From positions 372,001-436,000 of the forward strand of contig JBCAMK010000022.1 of NCBI GenBank assembly GCA_038503065.1: a stretch of DNA of 64,000 nt. The letters run 5' to 3'. Positions 11,644-25,300 of the stretch are shown here, in pieces; position 1 is the stretch's first letter, and each line of letters starts with the position of its first letter. The DNA is from Paragyromitra xinjiangensis (Eukaryota > Ascomycota > Pezizomycetes > Pezizales > Discinaceae). Below the pieces are notes generated by a model that searched no databases, was not told the origin of the DNA, and saw only the letters and a list, made by a program, of their open reading frames with translations. The translations under genes were made by a program, and so were the position numbers.

Positions 11644-14600
11644 TCACTCATCACCTTGCATTGCCGACACATCCCCTTCGCCTTCAGACTCCATACCATC
11701 ATCACTATCTCCATCTCTCGGCCCACTAGGACTCCCCATCGGTGTATCTTCTGGGCTTCCTCCCATCGCCCCACCACCTGATATTGCACCTCTCTTCGGA
11801 CTCTATTGTACACCATTAGTATTCACACATTAACAAAAGCCAGACAAGACATACCGATGGGTTCGCAACAACTGAGCTCGAACTTGACCCCCCCGCAGTT
11901 GTCACCCCCTTCCCTTGTAGCGGTGTCGTGGCAACTTTACAGATTAGCCCAGCTCTATTGACTAGGTCCCTGCGCGTGACCTTTGTCATCTTCCCTCTTA
12001 TCGGTAGATCGTCCAACTTGCTGTGCGCGGCTGCTAGTGTCACGTCTGTTGGTGGGGGTTCTTCGCTGGAGATCATTAAGTTCTTGAGTGACATTGGGTT
12101 CGCACGGCTCTCGTTTTCTAACTGCTGTTGGGGGGTAGCTACTGTCGAGGTCGTTGCAGTGGTATTGGTCGTGTTGGTGAGCTGTTTTAATATCTCTGGC
12201 ACCAATTCAGCATAGAGTTTTGCGTAGGTGTCCGCTAAGAGATCGTCTACTAGTGGTGTTTTTGCTAATCCAGCATTGAGACGCCGGAGCTCATATACCT
12301 CTCGTAGTAGCTCAAGTGCTGGTGACGCAGCGCTGGCTTCTTTGAGATTGCAGTACAGCTCTAGACGTTGAGAGTATGTGTTGAACTCATCATACGACAC
12401 GTTTTTAAATACTTCTTCATCCGCCTGGTCCGCCACATCTCCGGTGCGACGGAGAACCCTGACATACGCGATTAGTACATGCTGCCATACATCTGCATGC
12501 CTAAAAAGCCCATTTGCTGATCTTCGCACCCTTTTCGCTAGGATTTCAAGTGTTACGCGATCATCAAGGCGCTCTAAGAGGTTGACGTAAAACATAGTAT
12601 AATGACTCGCAAAAACGAAATGCCGTCCAGGCCTTTCATTTTCAGGCCTCCAGATACTCAGCTGTGCTGCCTTATATGAGAATAGTGTCGAGAACTCGGC
12701 TCTAGCCCCAGCGGGATCCCTTTGCTCTTCGTACTTCAGTTGTGCTGCACGATTAGTCATACGGTGGTGCCATTTTGGTTTGTCGGCGGTTCGCATCTTC
12801 TTCAGGACTTCGAGGATATACTTGACGAAGTCCTCGCGGTCCTCAACGTGTTCTACTTTCTTGGTGAACGGGGTTGCATCGAGGATTTCGCAGGCTTGTT
12901 TGGGCGAGAGATAATCGCGGAGGACGTATTTACAAGCCGTAGAGACTAGCTTATGGTGCGGTTCGAAGATGTGATCGGAGCCGATCTTTTCAGGACAGTA
13001 TTTAATCGCCTCAACATACTTCTCCAAGACCTCTTCAGGCGTGAAAAGACGCTCAGTTTCTTTGATGTCGAGTAGCTTGCCCATGCATTTCCCAATCATA
13101 TAGTGTGCCCTAAAGCACCGTTAGCTGCTCTCCTACTGCTCTTTAGGGATAGTAAGACCCACTTCCAATTATCCTCCTCATCCAACTCCACCGCATTTTT
13201 AAACAGCACCATCGCAAACCTCATCGCATTCGATAGCGTCAGCTCCGGATGAGCACGCCCCTTATACATCCCCTCTCCATGCCTCCCCGAGTAATGTCTA
13301 TCGAACCCATCCACCCAGAAACTCTCCATCGCCATCGGGGGCCTTGCAGCACTATAAACCCTATACCCAAAATCCATGTACAGCCCCGACAAAGTCTCCC
13401 TCACCTCCTCATCCTCCAGGTCCGCATACTGGATCGCTAGCGACGCAGCCATCATATAACATAATATCGACCGTCTCTCCAGGTTCACAAGTTCCGTTCG
13501 ACGCGTATTAATCCCCTCCGCACTCCACGTCTGTAATTCATCCATCATCGACTCATAAGTCTGTGCAAGTCGATACCACGTCTCCCATTTATCCGGCATA
13601 CAAGACAGATCCGCGCCAAAGAACTTCACCGCGGTCTCTAGATCATCCCCTTTCACCGCACCAACCTTCTTCTGGTACCGCACGGGGTATAGACTACACT
13701 TCCCGAGGATAAAATACAATCCTTCCGCTGCCACCCGCGCATATAGGCCTCCGACCTCAACGGTACTCAACCACCCCTCACCCTTCAATGCGCCGAATAG
13801 ACGTAGTGGGTGGACAGACCCACGGAGGTAGATCTCAATCACGCTTTCGTTGTGCGCGATTTTGTTGTTGTTGGTAGACCGTGGCGCACCGACGACCTCG
13901 AATAGCTTGTCGAGGCCGGACTTGATATCTGTTTTTGCGAGTTGGAGGATTTTCTTGCGGGATGCGAGGTGTAGGATGAATGGCATGAGCTGCATCGCGG
14001 TTACTTTGTCGAGTGGCTCGGCGTCGGTTTTGTGTTCGTAGAAATACCATTGATCGGACTGCCGAGGTGGGGTACGTCAGTATTGCGGTTAGGAGGGTGT
14101 GAAGGGTGGCTTACACAGATCATGAGGTGGAAACGACAGTGGATGCACTGGAGTAAGTCGGAGTCAAAGTCTCGAATATCAAAGCGTAGTAGCTCATCGT
14201 GCATTAACTTTAGGAACACGTCTGTGTCGTAGTTAGCTTCCCCCAACCTACCCAATACGCCGAGTGATATTCCATGAAGTAAAACTTACGATTCGACAAT
14301 TTACAATAATGCCTAACCCCCAACTCATCATGCACATCCCTCAACAACTTACACAACCTTTTCTCCCTCTCCCCCTCTCCCCACCCACTCTCCCCATTCG
14401 GCGCACCCAACCCCCTTTCCACCGCCTCCCGATACAACAAATACACCACTCCCCACGCCCTCACCATCATCTCCCTAAACTTCACAACCACCAACCTATA
14501 CGAATGCAAATCACTCTGCACCGCCTCAGTATTCATCACCGCATCCTCCCAAAACGCATACGTATGCAGCAACCTCAACAACCCTCCAATCGCCTTCATC

Positions 14601-17525
14601 CCATCCACCAACCCCCGACTATCCAGCTCTGCCATATTCACATTCCCCATCCCACCACTCACCAGCCCTAACGCAACCGGCAACATCTCCTCGACCAACC
14701 TCAGCGCCCGTAATAACACAAAATACCGATGATCCGCGGAACTCTCTACGTACGAACGCTCCTTTAGATCCCCCATCACCACTTCGATACACTTTAGCAC
14801 ACACACGAGCACCTTCGGTCTGTACCCGACACGATCATACGCCGCTTTCAATCGCTCCCATAGATGGAGTCTAAACATTGCGCTACTGCCTTCTAGGAAC
14901 CTTCCGATCTCTTGTAGTACGATGCGTTCTTCTTCGTCGTATGGCTCGACGGCGTCAGGTTCTAACACGGCTTCTAGGATCTCGATTACCTCCATGCTAT
15001 CGCTTGACGCGGATGATGTCGCTGTGAAGATCGTGGTGAAGAAGTCGACGGTCTTCAGTTTACTGATTTCCCTCGTGGCGCGGGACGCTGAGACTTCAGG
15101 CATGAGTGTGCTGTTTGGTAGCTCGAACGGCGGGTGTTGGCCGTCTTCAAGCACCTGTTTCAGGTCCGCGAAACAAGCAAGTCGGAATTCGCGCGGGGAT
15201 CCGGTAAATGCGGTAGACGCAGCAGAAGCCCATAGATAGCGCAATGTGAGCTGGTCTTCGGCAAGCTGGCCATCTTCGTCACGAGGGCGACAAGCAGTCA
15301 GGTCACCGAGGAGTGCAAGCCATCGTTTCACAGCCTCCCGACGGACCTCGAGGGTTGTTTCGGTGGGATTTGGCTCACGGGAGAGATCGGAGAGATCCCC
15401 GAGGTAGAGTTCGAGTGTGGTTTGTGCCCACTCTATTGTAGCGTAGTCTTCGTCGTTGAATTGGCTACTAGCGGCCTGGACCCTTGCGGATAGCTCAGAT
15501 GCGAATACCTTGAAGAAACGCCATAACACGTCTTCGCACTCCCGTGCTACCACTGTTACTACCTCTCTAAGCGCTTCTGGCCAATTATGTCGCACCCAAC
15601 TCGCCTGCCCACCTGCGCCGAGGATCCCACGCACCACCGGTTTACGGGTTCCAGAGCGGTGGTGCACATCACGAACACACAGCGCCATGAGCCATTCCAA
15701 CGCAGCTTCCTTCGGGGTGCAAGCACGAGTATTAACTAGCCGAACCCAACGACGGAGTCCTTCATCCCCACCAAGTACTGGCCGCGACGGCACATTAGTC
15801 TCCATTTCCAAGAACGCCATACCCTGCGCGGTCTCGTCCGGGCTCTGAATACCATCCCCGTAGAGTACCACATTCCCTTTGTCGTCATCCCAGTCCTGCA
15901 ATATCGTCTTAAAATCACTCAGATACAGATCATCACGACACACGAGCGCGCCTGTACCTGCAGCACCCGGGGGTGTGATCTTAAGTGCTGATGCAGCACC
16001 AAGATGGATCCCAAGCGGTGCGAAACAGAGTTCAGCGGTGGCGAAGAGCTTCTCATCTTGTGTTTCCTGTCGCACCTTCTGCTTACTTTCTGGGGCGGCG
16101 GCGGCAGCAGCAAGGGCTGCTGCATCGGCTTCCTTTTTCTCACGTTGGCGTTTTGAGAGACGGGAACGACCAGCGTCACCTTCGGTTGCTCCGAGGGAGG
16201 CACTTTTGCGTTTCCGGGCCGCGGAGCCACTACGGCGGCGGCCGCCGGGGGCGGAGAGAGTCGCGCCGTCGGTTTGGCTGACTGAGGCGTCGGTCATGGC
16301 TATATCGTCGTCATTTGCCGCGGGGCTGGGCTTAGAGCATGTTTCGACGGGGTCGGGGGTCGGTGTGTCGGGGGTTGTGTCCCGTGAGATATCCTCGCCT
16401 TCGAATGTAGGGATAGTCAGTTGGAGGGCAGTGGATGTGTTGATAGGGGTTTCGGTATCCTCTGTGGGGCTTAGCTGTGAGAGGATGGCTCGACCGGCAG
16501 CGGACCAGGTGCGTTGGGTGATGTTGATGAGTTGTTTTCGTTCTGAGATACCGTCGAGGATGGCTTGTTGCTTTTTCTCTGCTTCTGGTGGAGGAAGAGG
16601 TAGCCATGGGTATGGGTTTACGAATTTTGCAAATCGGGGGTGGAGCTTTTTTTTTGCTAGGGCTTTGAAGCGTGGGGCGTCGAGCGCTGTGTTATCGCAG
16701 ATCTTGCGCATGATGTCGCGGAGACGCAGGGTGGCTAGGTGTTCTTCGGGATTGGGCACCCCGCCTATAACGAGTGCGAGGGCGTCGCTGGAACAATCTG
16801 CGCCAACGGTGTCATGGTCGATAATTGATTCTAGGGAAAAGCGTGCAAGGCGCGAGGAATCAATAGCGAGTGCGAGCTGGGCGGATTTACGCCATAGTGA
16901 GGGGTCACCGGCATCACGGCCAAGAGCGGTTGCAAACCATTCGAGGGCTTGGTGGACGGTGGATTGTAGGTCAGCTTCGGTGCCGGTTGCGTGTAGTCGG
17001 TCGAGCTTGAAGGCGCCGTGGTTTTTGTATGCTAGGTATAAAACTAAAGGTAGCGATGATGCCGAAGCTGTGTTTCGGCCGTGGACCTAGCCCCACCAGT
17101 TAGAATTCTTGCCTGTTCCAGCTGGCCTAGAGTCTATGCGACTAACCTGCTCTTCATCCCCATCCAGAACCCCATTGTCTGCTTGGAATATCTCAGAGTT
17201 GAATAGCTCATCGTAAGCTTTATGAGCTTCCTCCCATTCTCCGTCGGTATGTAGCTTCAGAGCACGCTGGTAGAGCTTCAGCGCTTCTTCGATCTGTAGT
17301 GCATAGCCATGTCAGTATTTCCAGGTCTGGATAGCGGAGGTTGTTGGACAGGGCGTACCTGGATTTCCTGGGTATTATCGGCTTCGCCCTCGCTGTCGGA
17401 GTCTGGATAGACATTAAGCGGGATAAAAGAAGACTGTTTCCCGTCAGTTTGAGGATCTCAGTCGTGCCAATGAGTACCGCGCCATGGAAGCCTATGAGGA
17501 GTGAGGAAGAGAGGGAACTTACCAT
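11644..17525 (-). CDS. HIR3: histone transcription regulator 3 (HIR complex scaffold)
   Basis: Subunit of the HIR histone chaperone, homologue of yeast Hir3 and metazoan cabin-1. It acts in replication-independent H3-H4 deposition and histone gene repression in the nucleus. Eight coding exons on the minus strand: 17525-17523, 17433-17359, 17293-17147, 17086-14290, 14221-14115, 14058-13163, 13109-11855, 11802-11644, total 1812 aa. The N-terminus shows the family layout: SFIPLNVYPDSDSEGE, then IQIEEALKLYQRALKLH and EEAHKAYDELFNSEIFQ, which are TPR-like helices. A Lys/Arg-rich nuclear-localisation stretch (RKRKSASLG, about + 16200) and further TPR-like repeats follow. The C-terminus is acidic (Asp/Glu/Gly-rich). 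The first exon is only the ATG, followed directly by GTAAG. A 53-nt intron at 13110-13162 with donor GTGGGT is needed to keep WKAHYMIGKC in frame. Identity is confident; individual boundaries are eye-called. Confidence 0.9.
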
Positions 17526-20500
17526 GATCACGGGAAGACGGCGTGGGATCACCGAAACGAGGTTGAGAGTGGAGATGCAAAGCTCATCACCGGAGCGATT
17601 GAAAGCGCGTGAAGTGGGGGAGAGAGGAGTGGAGGGGGGATCACAGAAGTATTCAGAAGTGATTGAAGGTTTCGCGTCACGGGGAATTCCAGAGCTAACA
17701 TGCGCGTTGGAGAGCCAAGACAACGCTAGCAGGTGTCTTGGCAGGGCTTTTTAACGTCGCTGGCGGGGTCTTCTTCTTCTCTGCAAACAACACCAAACGT
17801 CCACAGAACATTCAACAATCCCCACCATCCAGCGGTTTTCTGCTTTCCTTCTGCAGCCAGCGGACATACTTCCCATTTTTCATCTAGAGCATCCTATGGA
17901 CAGTAGTCTAGGTTATTCAACTACCACAAACTTTAGCTAAGCTTTGGTGCATTACCTACAAGCCCAAACCCTCAGAATCATTCGGTTCAAGACACAGCAA
18001 AACCAATTCAGCAACCAATTCAGCAACCTAGTCCGACATATTCATCACGCTCTGCAAATTCATTACTAGAATGAAATCCCGGGTCCATTAAACCTGCATA
18101 TACTTCAAGTGTGTAGAATTCGGTTCATCGAAAAGAAATCGCGACATGGATGTCTACCTAGCGAGATACTTTCCCTTTATCGACATTCAACAGGAACTAG
18201 CTCTCATGAACCTATAAGAAGCTACAGGAACAGTTGAAACGTCTCCCTAGTCCGCTGAAGTGAGTCGTGCTCATTCTGGGCTGCTGCAAGGCAAGCATGA
18301 CTTGATCTCCATTTCAACTATCAATAACTATCCGCTACGTTAATCCATGAGTCAGTGTGGATGAGTTCCGTATGTCTATCTCAACGTTCACCTCGCTTCT
18401 CCAAAGCGAAGAAACAACAATCACATTCTGCACCTCCGACCGCAGGTTCAACTTCATACTCCAACTTTCATCCACATCATTTAGAATACAAATCACAGAC
18501 CGCTACCTCCACCACAGAAACATAACCGCAAGTCACTCTACAGTCCTGGCTGAAGTCTCACTTCCCATTTCATTATAGCATCTAGGCGAGCACAGTTATC
18601 AACCTACAAACAACTCGATAAATCTCTCCATCTTCTAAAAAACTTCATCACCAAAAAAGATCACCATTACAACACACCGTTATTAAGCCAAGCCTATTCC
18701 GCTACCTACTACTTCCGAGTTCTAACTCTTTATCTCCTGTCATCAGTCTCGCTAATATTCATTAAGCCATAGCTCACTTAATAGTCGGAAAGAAGCAGCA
18801 CTCCAGTATATTCTCCCGTAACAGACAAGTTCCAAGGAAGTTTATTCAACAGACAAGACAGTACTTGCAGAACCTGCTAGTTCCAACTCTCCCTCCATTA
18901 CCCTTGTCACCTTGCTTAAATACGTCAACAAAAGCTGGTGGACTATTTGCCATCGAACTTCAGTTGCAGCTATTGATTTCTAACTGATAACCTCCGTTTT
19001 CTCGCATGGCTTACTTAGTTCATCTAGATGTTTAAGCTTGAAGATGGGCTTCTGCTACATTAACCCGCCGTTTGGTCAATATACACCATTCGAGGACTTT
19101 AGTATTGAAGGCCTATAACAGAGCTCCAGTCCAAACACTGGACCAACCTATTTGGATGACAGGAATACCTAAAGCGATAGAATTACTTGGATCCCCTGAT
19201 AGGAAACTTCAACTCGAGAACAAATCGGGGAATGAACATTAGCTGTTTGGGGGAAATATTGACAAACAGGCTCCAGAGCTTCACCGCAGCCTGTGCATTC
19301 TACGACTTAACGATCGTGACCGTATGATAGCCTAGCCATGTCTTACTGTGGCCGCGAACCTACGAGCTAGTCTTTAGCAGTTCGAAATATTAGCCAGTGA
19401 GATCGAGGATGGGGACATATTATTGTCCCCACAAAATCAGCGATCGGTCTGGGGGCCGAAATCCGTTGCATACCCTTATTACCTCTTCATGGTCAATAGC
19501 ACGACTGAAAACCCACGTCATATCTAGTAGACGAAGCATCTTCATTTCAGTCGTTAGATATGTTTCTCAGCTACGGGCTGCTACATTTGCCAACACGGAA
19601 TCACAGATATGGTGCCTTCAGAACCTATGGACCTTAGCTTCTTTCAAGATCCCACAGCGATCTTAATCTTATGAATAGCTACGTCCATCTGCTTTAGCTG
19701 ACAAGTATTATTCGCTGATGGCCGGGAACAATCTGTGCTAAGTATTTGAGGATCTATACCTTCCAGCAACAATCATTGGGCCGGAAGAACCAGATATCCT
19801 GGTAGATCCTACCGTTATCTTCGCATGAAGTTCGAGTCTTAAATCCAAGACTAAATATTTTGGAGATGACATTATCCCGAGGGCCTATCTCAATGGTTGG
19901 TTTCATGAAGAGCCAAGAGTCCGGTGGTCCCGAATCGTATGGAATACCCTTCTTGACGCGTGTGGGTTCTATAATATTTGTACCAGAGGTTCTTCGGAGA
20001 CCCATCGTATAAGGATCTCGACAATATATCGAAAAGTCATGGGGCTGTAACATAAAATCCCAATACCATCGGTGGGATGTCGCGGAGATATTTGTCACGG
20101 GTGGTCTAACTTTGAAGTCATAGCTCTATCAAAGGCAATGCCCAAAGCGCGCGATCTCAGCACCATCCTGTGGTTGCGGTTATGGGTCTCACAGCCAGTG
20201 GATTCCCCCGCTCCATTCCATCAACAGCTACTGTCGTCCTCCGACACCTATTCAGACTTCGTAAACGACGAAACTTCTCAGCCATTAACTGGGGCAAGTA
20301 GATACTTCCCTGTTATGTGGACCTTGCCGGACTTTTCCGGCGAAACACGCCTGTTGCATCCTCCGGGAGATCTCTTGGGGAAAATTTATTAAAATTATTA
20401 GCCTGCATTTCGAAGACACGGAAAGTATTGATGGCATGCTAGCCTGGATCGATTTATTCATCACACGGAAGATAGTAATAATGGAATAACCATACTCATC

Positions 20501-21994
20501 CCGGTGGATCCTGGTAAAGAAATAACATTGCTACCTGAAATTACAATTAAGCGGATTATGGATCGCCTAGGGTTTAGGGTCAGAAGTCTTGAGCTGCTCA
20601 GGTTCCTACAGGTAAGTTCCACTTCACACTCTGTACGTACCTCCGACCAGTATGATTCGATAGTAATTATGGTTTTTCAACCGCAGGCTACATTCCTACC
20701 AAGCGACTCCGTTTAGAAACCTCTGCGGCAACCTGAACTTACATGTGTTAGCAAAGTATTGTCGGAGTTAAGTCAGTCTCATTAGTCGTCACCAAACCCC
20801 CAGAGGGGTATTTGAGACAACTCAGTGGGCATTAGCGAGAAAACATTCACGGGAACCCCCGACCTTAAGGAAAATAACTTCAGCAGCCATTGCAAGAGCA
20901 CCTCCTATAGTACGGGAATCGATAAACGTGTGCCACCACGCGACCATCATGCAGCCAAGGCCTGGACATTTTTGAAGGTTGGGCGTGATGTTGTCATCAT
21001 ACTAGGGTTCAGATGGTTCAGATTATATTCTGGTTAGGCATGAAAAGGTCTCACAGAGCGGAAAACCCCAGAAATGTTTCTTTTTTTTCTTTTTTTGTGG
21101 GTGCTCTCACCACATCACCACCCAAAATCCATTTACGCCACGAAAATATCTTCAATTTTGAAAAGCTCTCTATAGCATTGTGTTTATCATGTAGTGAATC
21201 ACTGTATAGGATTGTTTTCTTGTAAATTTGCTCTATTTAGCTATAATAGATCGTTCTGAAAGAGGCACACGTTTATCGATTCCGCCATAGTATTTATCAC
21301 TAAGGCTTACATAATTCCTAGCTCGCTTCATGAAGGATCACTCGACCAAATGCTCCGGCAAAAACCCACATTTATAGGGAAATGGGAAAGAAAAAGAACA
21401 CGAGAAAATGAGCTATTCTTCCCGATGGACCCGGGACTACCTTATCCCCCCGACCATCCACGGGATCTATAACATCCTTTTCCACACTGAACCAGAACAC
21501 GTTGCGCACTATGTAATTAGTCAATTTCTCTCAGGCAACCCAACTTTAAAATTAGCATCTTCAGCACCTGCATAGTGGTTTGAACGAGTATCTTTGGCCG
21601 GATTTCAGCTTGAAGCACGATGCCATGAAGTGAAGATTTGGGTTTGGTCAACTTGAATCTCTGGTAGTCTACCTAAAATCGCATAGCTAGATATGTATTG
21701 GTATCAACGGTGCAATGATCAACATGAACATAACCCAAATCCTCTAGCGAAACAATATAAAAGCTAACTAGCCTTCCATTCAGTCCTTTTCTCCCCATAC
21801 CTCTGTTAGAAACGACGTTATCTAACGACATGCGGCTCATAGAAAGCTTGGCAAGGGAACGGAGTATGTTTGTACTGACGGCTGAATAGTATGGGAGAAT
21901 GAGGCTCCAACGGCGCAATCACAGAGTATGGGATCGGTATTAAGTCGCCCCATACTAAGCTATTGTTCTTTCCTTAGAATAACATTTTGAGATG
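17526..21994. other. gene-free region upstream of HIR3
   Basis: About 4.5 kb with no supported gene. The first few hundred bases must hold the HIR3 5' leader and promoter. The rest is AT-rich, with frequent stops in all frames. Frames at 18357, 19397, 19754 (-), 20072 and 20825 are no longer than expected by chance and show no family motif. A short tandem (AATTCAGCAACC twice) sits near 18005-18030. Confidence 0.4.
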
Positions 21995-22002
21995 TATTTA
22001 TA
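21995..22002 (+). promoter_or_regulatory. TATA-like box of small zinc protein 2
   Basis: TATTTATA, 97 bp before the chosen ATG at 22099, followed by a C/A-rich leader. Spacing matches that of zinc protein 1. Confidence 0.5.
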
Positions 22003-22098
22003 CAGGTGGAATCTCACCTTAATGCAGATCACTTCTCTACACAGTTCCTAACCTCCTACAACACATCTCCTAAAACCCCCACAGCCCTAACAAATATC

Positions 22099-22344
22099 AT
22101 GTGTTTACACCCCATTTCTCCAATCCTTTCTCAAGTGCACGCAGACAGTTCAGTCTGCATACCACTGCACCCTCAACCTTCAACTCCTACTACCGCACAA
22201 ACCCACAGCGTCGGAGCCCGATGGACTAAATGGGAGTGTTGTAATTGCGAGACCACCTGTTACAAGTGGAGGGATGTTTGCAGTTATTGTCAGCACAATC
22301 GTTGCGGTAGCTGTGGTATTATTTACACTGCTAACTGTCAGTGA
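22099..22344 (+). CDS. small Cys-rich putative zinc-binding protein 2 (81 aa)
   Basis: Paralogue of the protein at 5204-5497. It has a Pro/Thr/His-rich N-terminal stretch, then W-x2-W-x and the module C-C-N-C-x10-C-x2-C-x-H-x-R-C-x2-C, and ends shortly after the last Cys. Spacing between metal-ligand candidates is identical to the first copy, but most other residues differ, so the duplication is old and the module is under constraint. The frame is open upstream to 22006 without an earlier ATG; I chose the ATG at 22099 because a TATA-like box and a C-rich leader precede it at normal distance. This is the only gene I can support between 17.5 and 26 kb. Function unknown; a zinc-stabilised binding module is inferred. 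Confidence 0.65.
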   Translation: MCLHPISPILSQVHADSSVCIPLHPQPSTPTTAQTHSVGARWTKWECCNCETTCYKWRDVCSYCQHNRCGSCGIIYTANCQ

Positions 22345-25300
22345 GGGTTAATGCTTAACGAGGACACGTACTACTAGCTGGGTGGGTTGATTTGGGCTTT
22401 TGTCAGTGGTTTTAATTTCGGTGTGCAGGCACACGTGTTTTATTCGTGATATCTATCCTAATAGAATGGCTTCTTACTCTTATGTGCATGCGTGCGCTCT
22501 AATGACATTAGCCTTTGGTTTTCCTAAAAATTTAGTGTCCCGGGTTCCCACGCAGCTGCTTAACTTTTACTCGCAGTTCCTCGCACTGTAGTCGAGCTTC
22601 CCTTAACAAAGCGTATAAATACACACCTTGCTAGTAATCGAGCGTACTTCTAGGCCTCGTTGAGAAGCTGCTGCAGCAATTTTAAGGCTTTACTACCCCG
22701 CCTGTGACTTCCGTTAGATGGTAGACTTCACTTCAGTATAAGAAATTAGATCTAGCAACTATAGTGAGTAATTTAACAATATAGGTTTTCCATCTACAAC
22801 TAAAACTTATTAGGCCTAGGCACGAAGAAACCACAACCAAAATGTTGCCTATGTGACAATAGTTCATAGTTATCACCCCGAGCGAGTTTCATAGTCTCGA
22901 AGAGTCCAGGTGATTGTCATGGAGCTCAATCATTGACTACTTGAATTCAACATGATGTCCAGTCTACTTTTATGCGACGACAGCTGCCTTGTATTCTCGG
23001 TGAGTAGCTTCAGCTCACCCGTCATTCTGACCATTGCCTGGTTATAAATACATGATTCCTCCAGTTCTCGAAAGCTTCTTTCCGAGAGTCGAACAAGTTT
23101 CCACGGCGGAATACGCCAGTTCCCAATCGCCTCAAAATGTGCAAATGATGTTTACTACATGGTACTTCGACTCCGAATACGTAAATATATTCCAGAAGTA
23201 ACTTCTAGGAGTCATGAAGCTGGTATCGACCTTGTCGATTGCGTCCCGGGTTACACGACTACATGTAGTCCTAAAGATAAGAGTACCCAATCCATATCCG
23301 ATGAGAGCGTTGGATGCTAAGCTGCTGAGTAGCTCAAAGTAGCGTCTCTTAAATAGATAGTTCTCTTATCTCAATCCAGCCACACACACTAACATGTCTG
23401 AATTCGTGTGGCAGAGAGAGCTAGCGGTCAGCCACCATTTATGTATTCAGCTTTCAAGATCACTCACTTCTTCCTGAATTAAGTGGCTATTTTCGCCTCT
23501 CTTAGCACCAGAAGCCAGATCTCTCGTACACATCGCAAAATCAACTCATGTATCTCTTCCCCGGATAGACTCTGCTGCTATACCTCCAAAAAGTTCCAAT
23601 ACTGGGTTTAGGGCTATCCTCTGGTCAACGCCGGTGGATGATAGCGGGATATATGATAAGCGGAATACGAACGGTGCATCATAGAATAGAGCTCGTGATA
23701 AGATTAGAATACGTAGTAACTGCTAAATTCGCTTTGCGATTGCACGAGAAGGGGAGCCAACAACCCATGAGGCTAATGACTGCTGGGTATGCGCGATTGT
23801 GGGACGGGGGGAGACAATTTCGAGAAGTTTCGGAATATGATGACGTTTGAACCCTATAGTAGATGCAATACGTGCTGGCTCCTGTAGAAGATTTGTACGG
23901 AGGAGGGAGCGAGGTTCTGTGAGTGGGACGCCGATGCTATTTCTTCGATGCTGTATGCGACTGTTTTAGTGCCCAATGTAACAGCGATATTTAGAGGAAA
24001 GTGTTGGCTTTGATAGGGAAGTCTAGTCAGATAGCAGTTAATGACTTCGATAGCTTTGGTACATCTGTAGTCGTAATTCTCCTCGGTAATCTTGCTGGTC
24101 TGAGGTCACTAGCTATAGCACAACTGATTAGAAACGGAGCAAGGCATATTCCAGGGCTGATGAAAATACCATAGCGTAGAGCCTTTCGTATCTTGCATTC
24201 TGAATGATTCACCGAGTTTATCGCTTTTCAATAAGGCGACCGTCAGACCAGTAATTAGCTGCATGTCATTTCATCTCAACTACATGTAGGTCGAAGTAAT
24301 CCTGAATACGACTGATTTTATCCCTAACAAACTCCATCAACCAACTAGTTAGTTCAAGTAAACAATCAAAAAAAGCGAATACAACGGACAAATGTAGATA
24401 CTTTGGCCGGAGTGTATCTCACCCGAAGGACTATAAACTCTCGCTACTCCGAAATGTACTCTCTCCAGTATCTAATCCGAAACTAGCAGCCAGTTCTCAT
24501 AGATTATTCGAATCTAATATGAATTGGCTCTAATGAACACAAGACCGAATATCTCTACCTGTTGGACATATTCAAAATCTGCAATGGATCGGTTGTCCCA
24601 GGTTGTCGCTCGGGGCTTTTGAAGGATGGAATATCTGTTTGTTTTGATGGAGGCGGACTAATAGATGATAATTCTCGAGGCCCCATTCTGAAGCCCCGTT
24701 TTGACGGCCGTTTGATGAAATGAAAAAGGAGTACACATACTCGCTTCATGCTGAATAGAGTTGTATTATTGAAAAAATATCGTGATTATTGAGATAGATG
24801 TTTCCCCAGCTATAATAACTAGAGACTTGTGGTGGGAAAAGGTAGTGGGGGTGTTGGAGGTTGTGGTCGTAGCGGTCACTGAGAAAGTGGGAACTTGGGA
24901 CTTTCGAGTGATGGTCTGAGATGTACATAGGCCCTAGGTTAACGAGGGTTTTGCCCCAACCGGACCAAAGTTATACTGCCTCACCTTGCTACCTTTGTTT
25001 GCACATGTAATAAACTTACCTAACGAAATGCTTACACCTAAGAATCTTCTCCCATACCTGGTTCCCATCACCGATAGTCACTCGCGAGATTTTGAAGCAA
25101 CCCACTCACATGCGCCACAGAGGCTTCGATATGAGTTTTTTGTCAGCTTTACGATCTCTAGAGGCACAGAGCCTGTCGTGCGCACGCATCGTTCTACGTC
25201 GTATGGTTCGATAGATAGTGAGGGAAATTTCACTTGTGAGCTTCGCCTCATTCCTCCATGAACTGCTTCAACTAACATCCAATACAAGCCTTCATTAGGT

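Noticed and set aside
14264..17090. Long plus-strand frames (for example 15879-17090) inside the HIR3 region
   Set aside because: Antisense shadows of the strongly supported HIR3 exon; composition follows from the opposite strand's codon bias.
25028..25261. 77-codon frame upstream of ERG10
   Set aside because: No motif, no clear TATA or leader, and length is within chance for the region.
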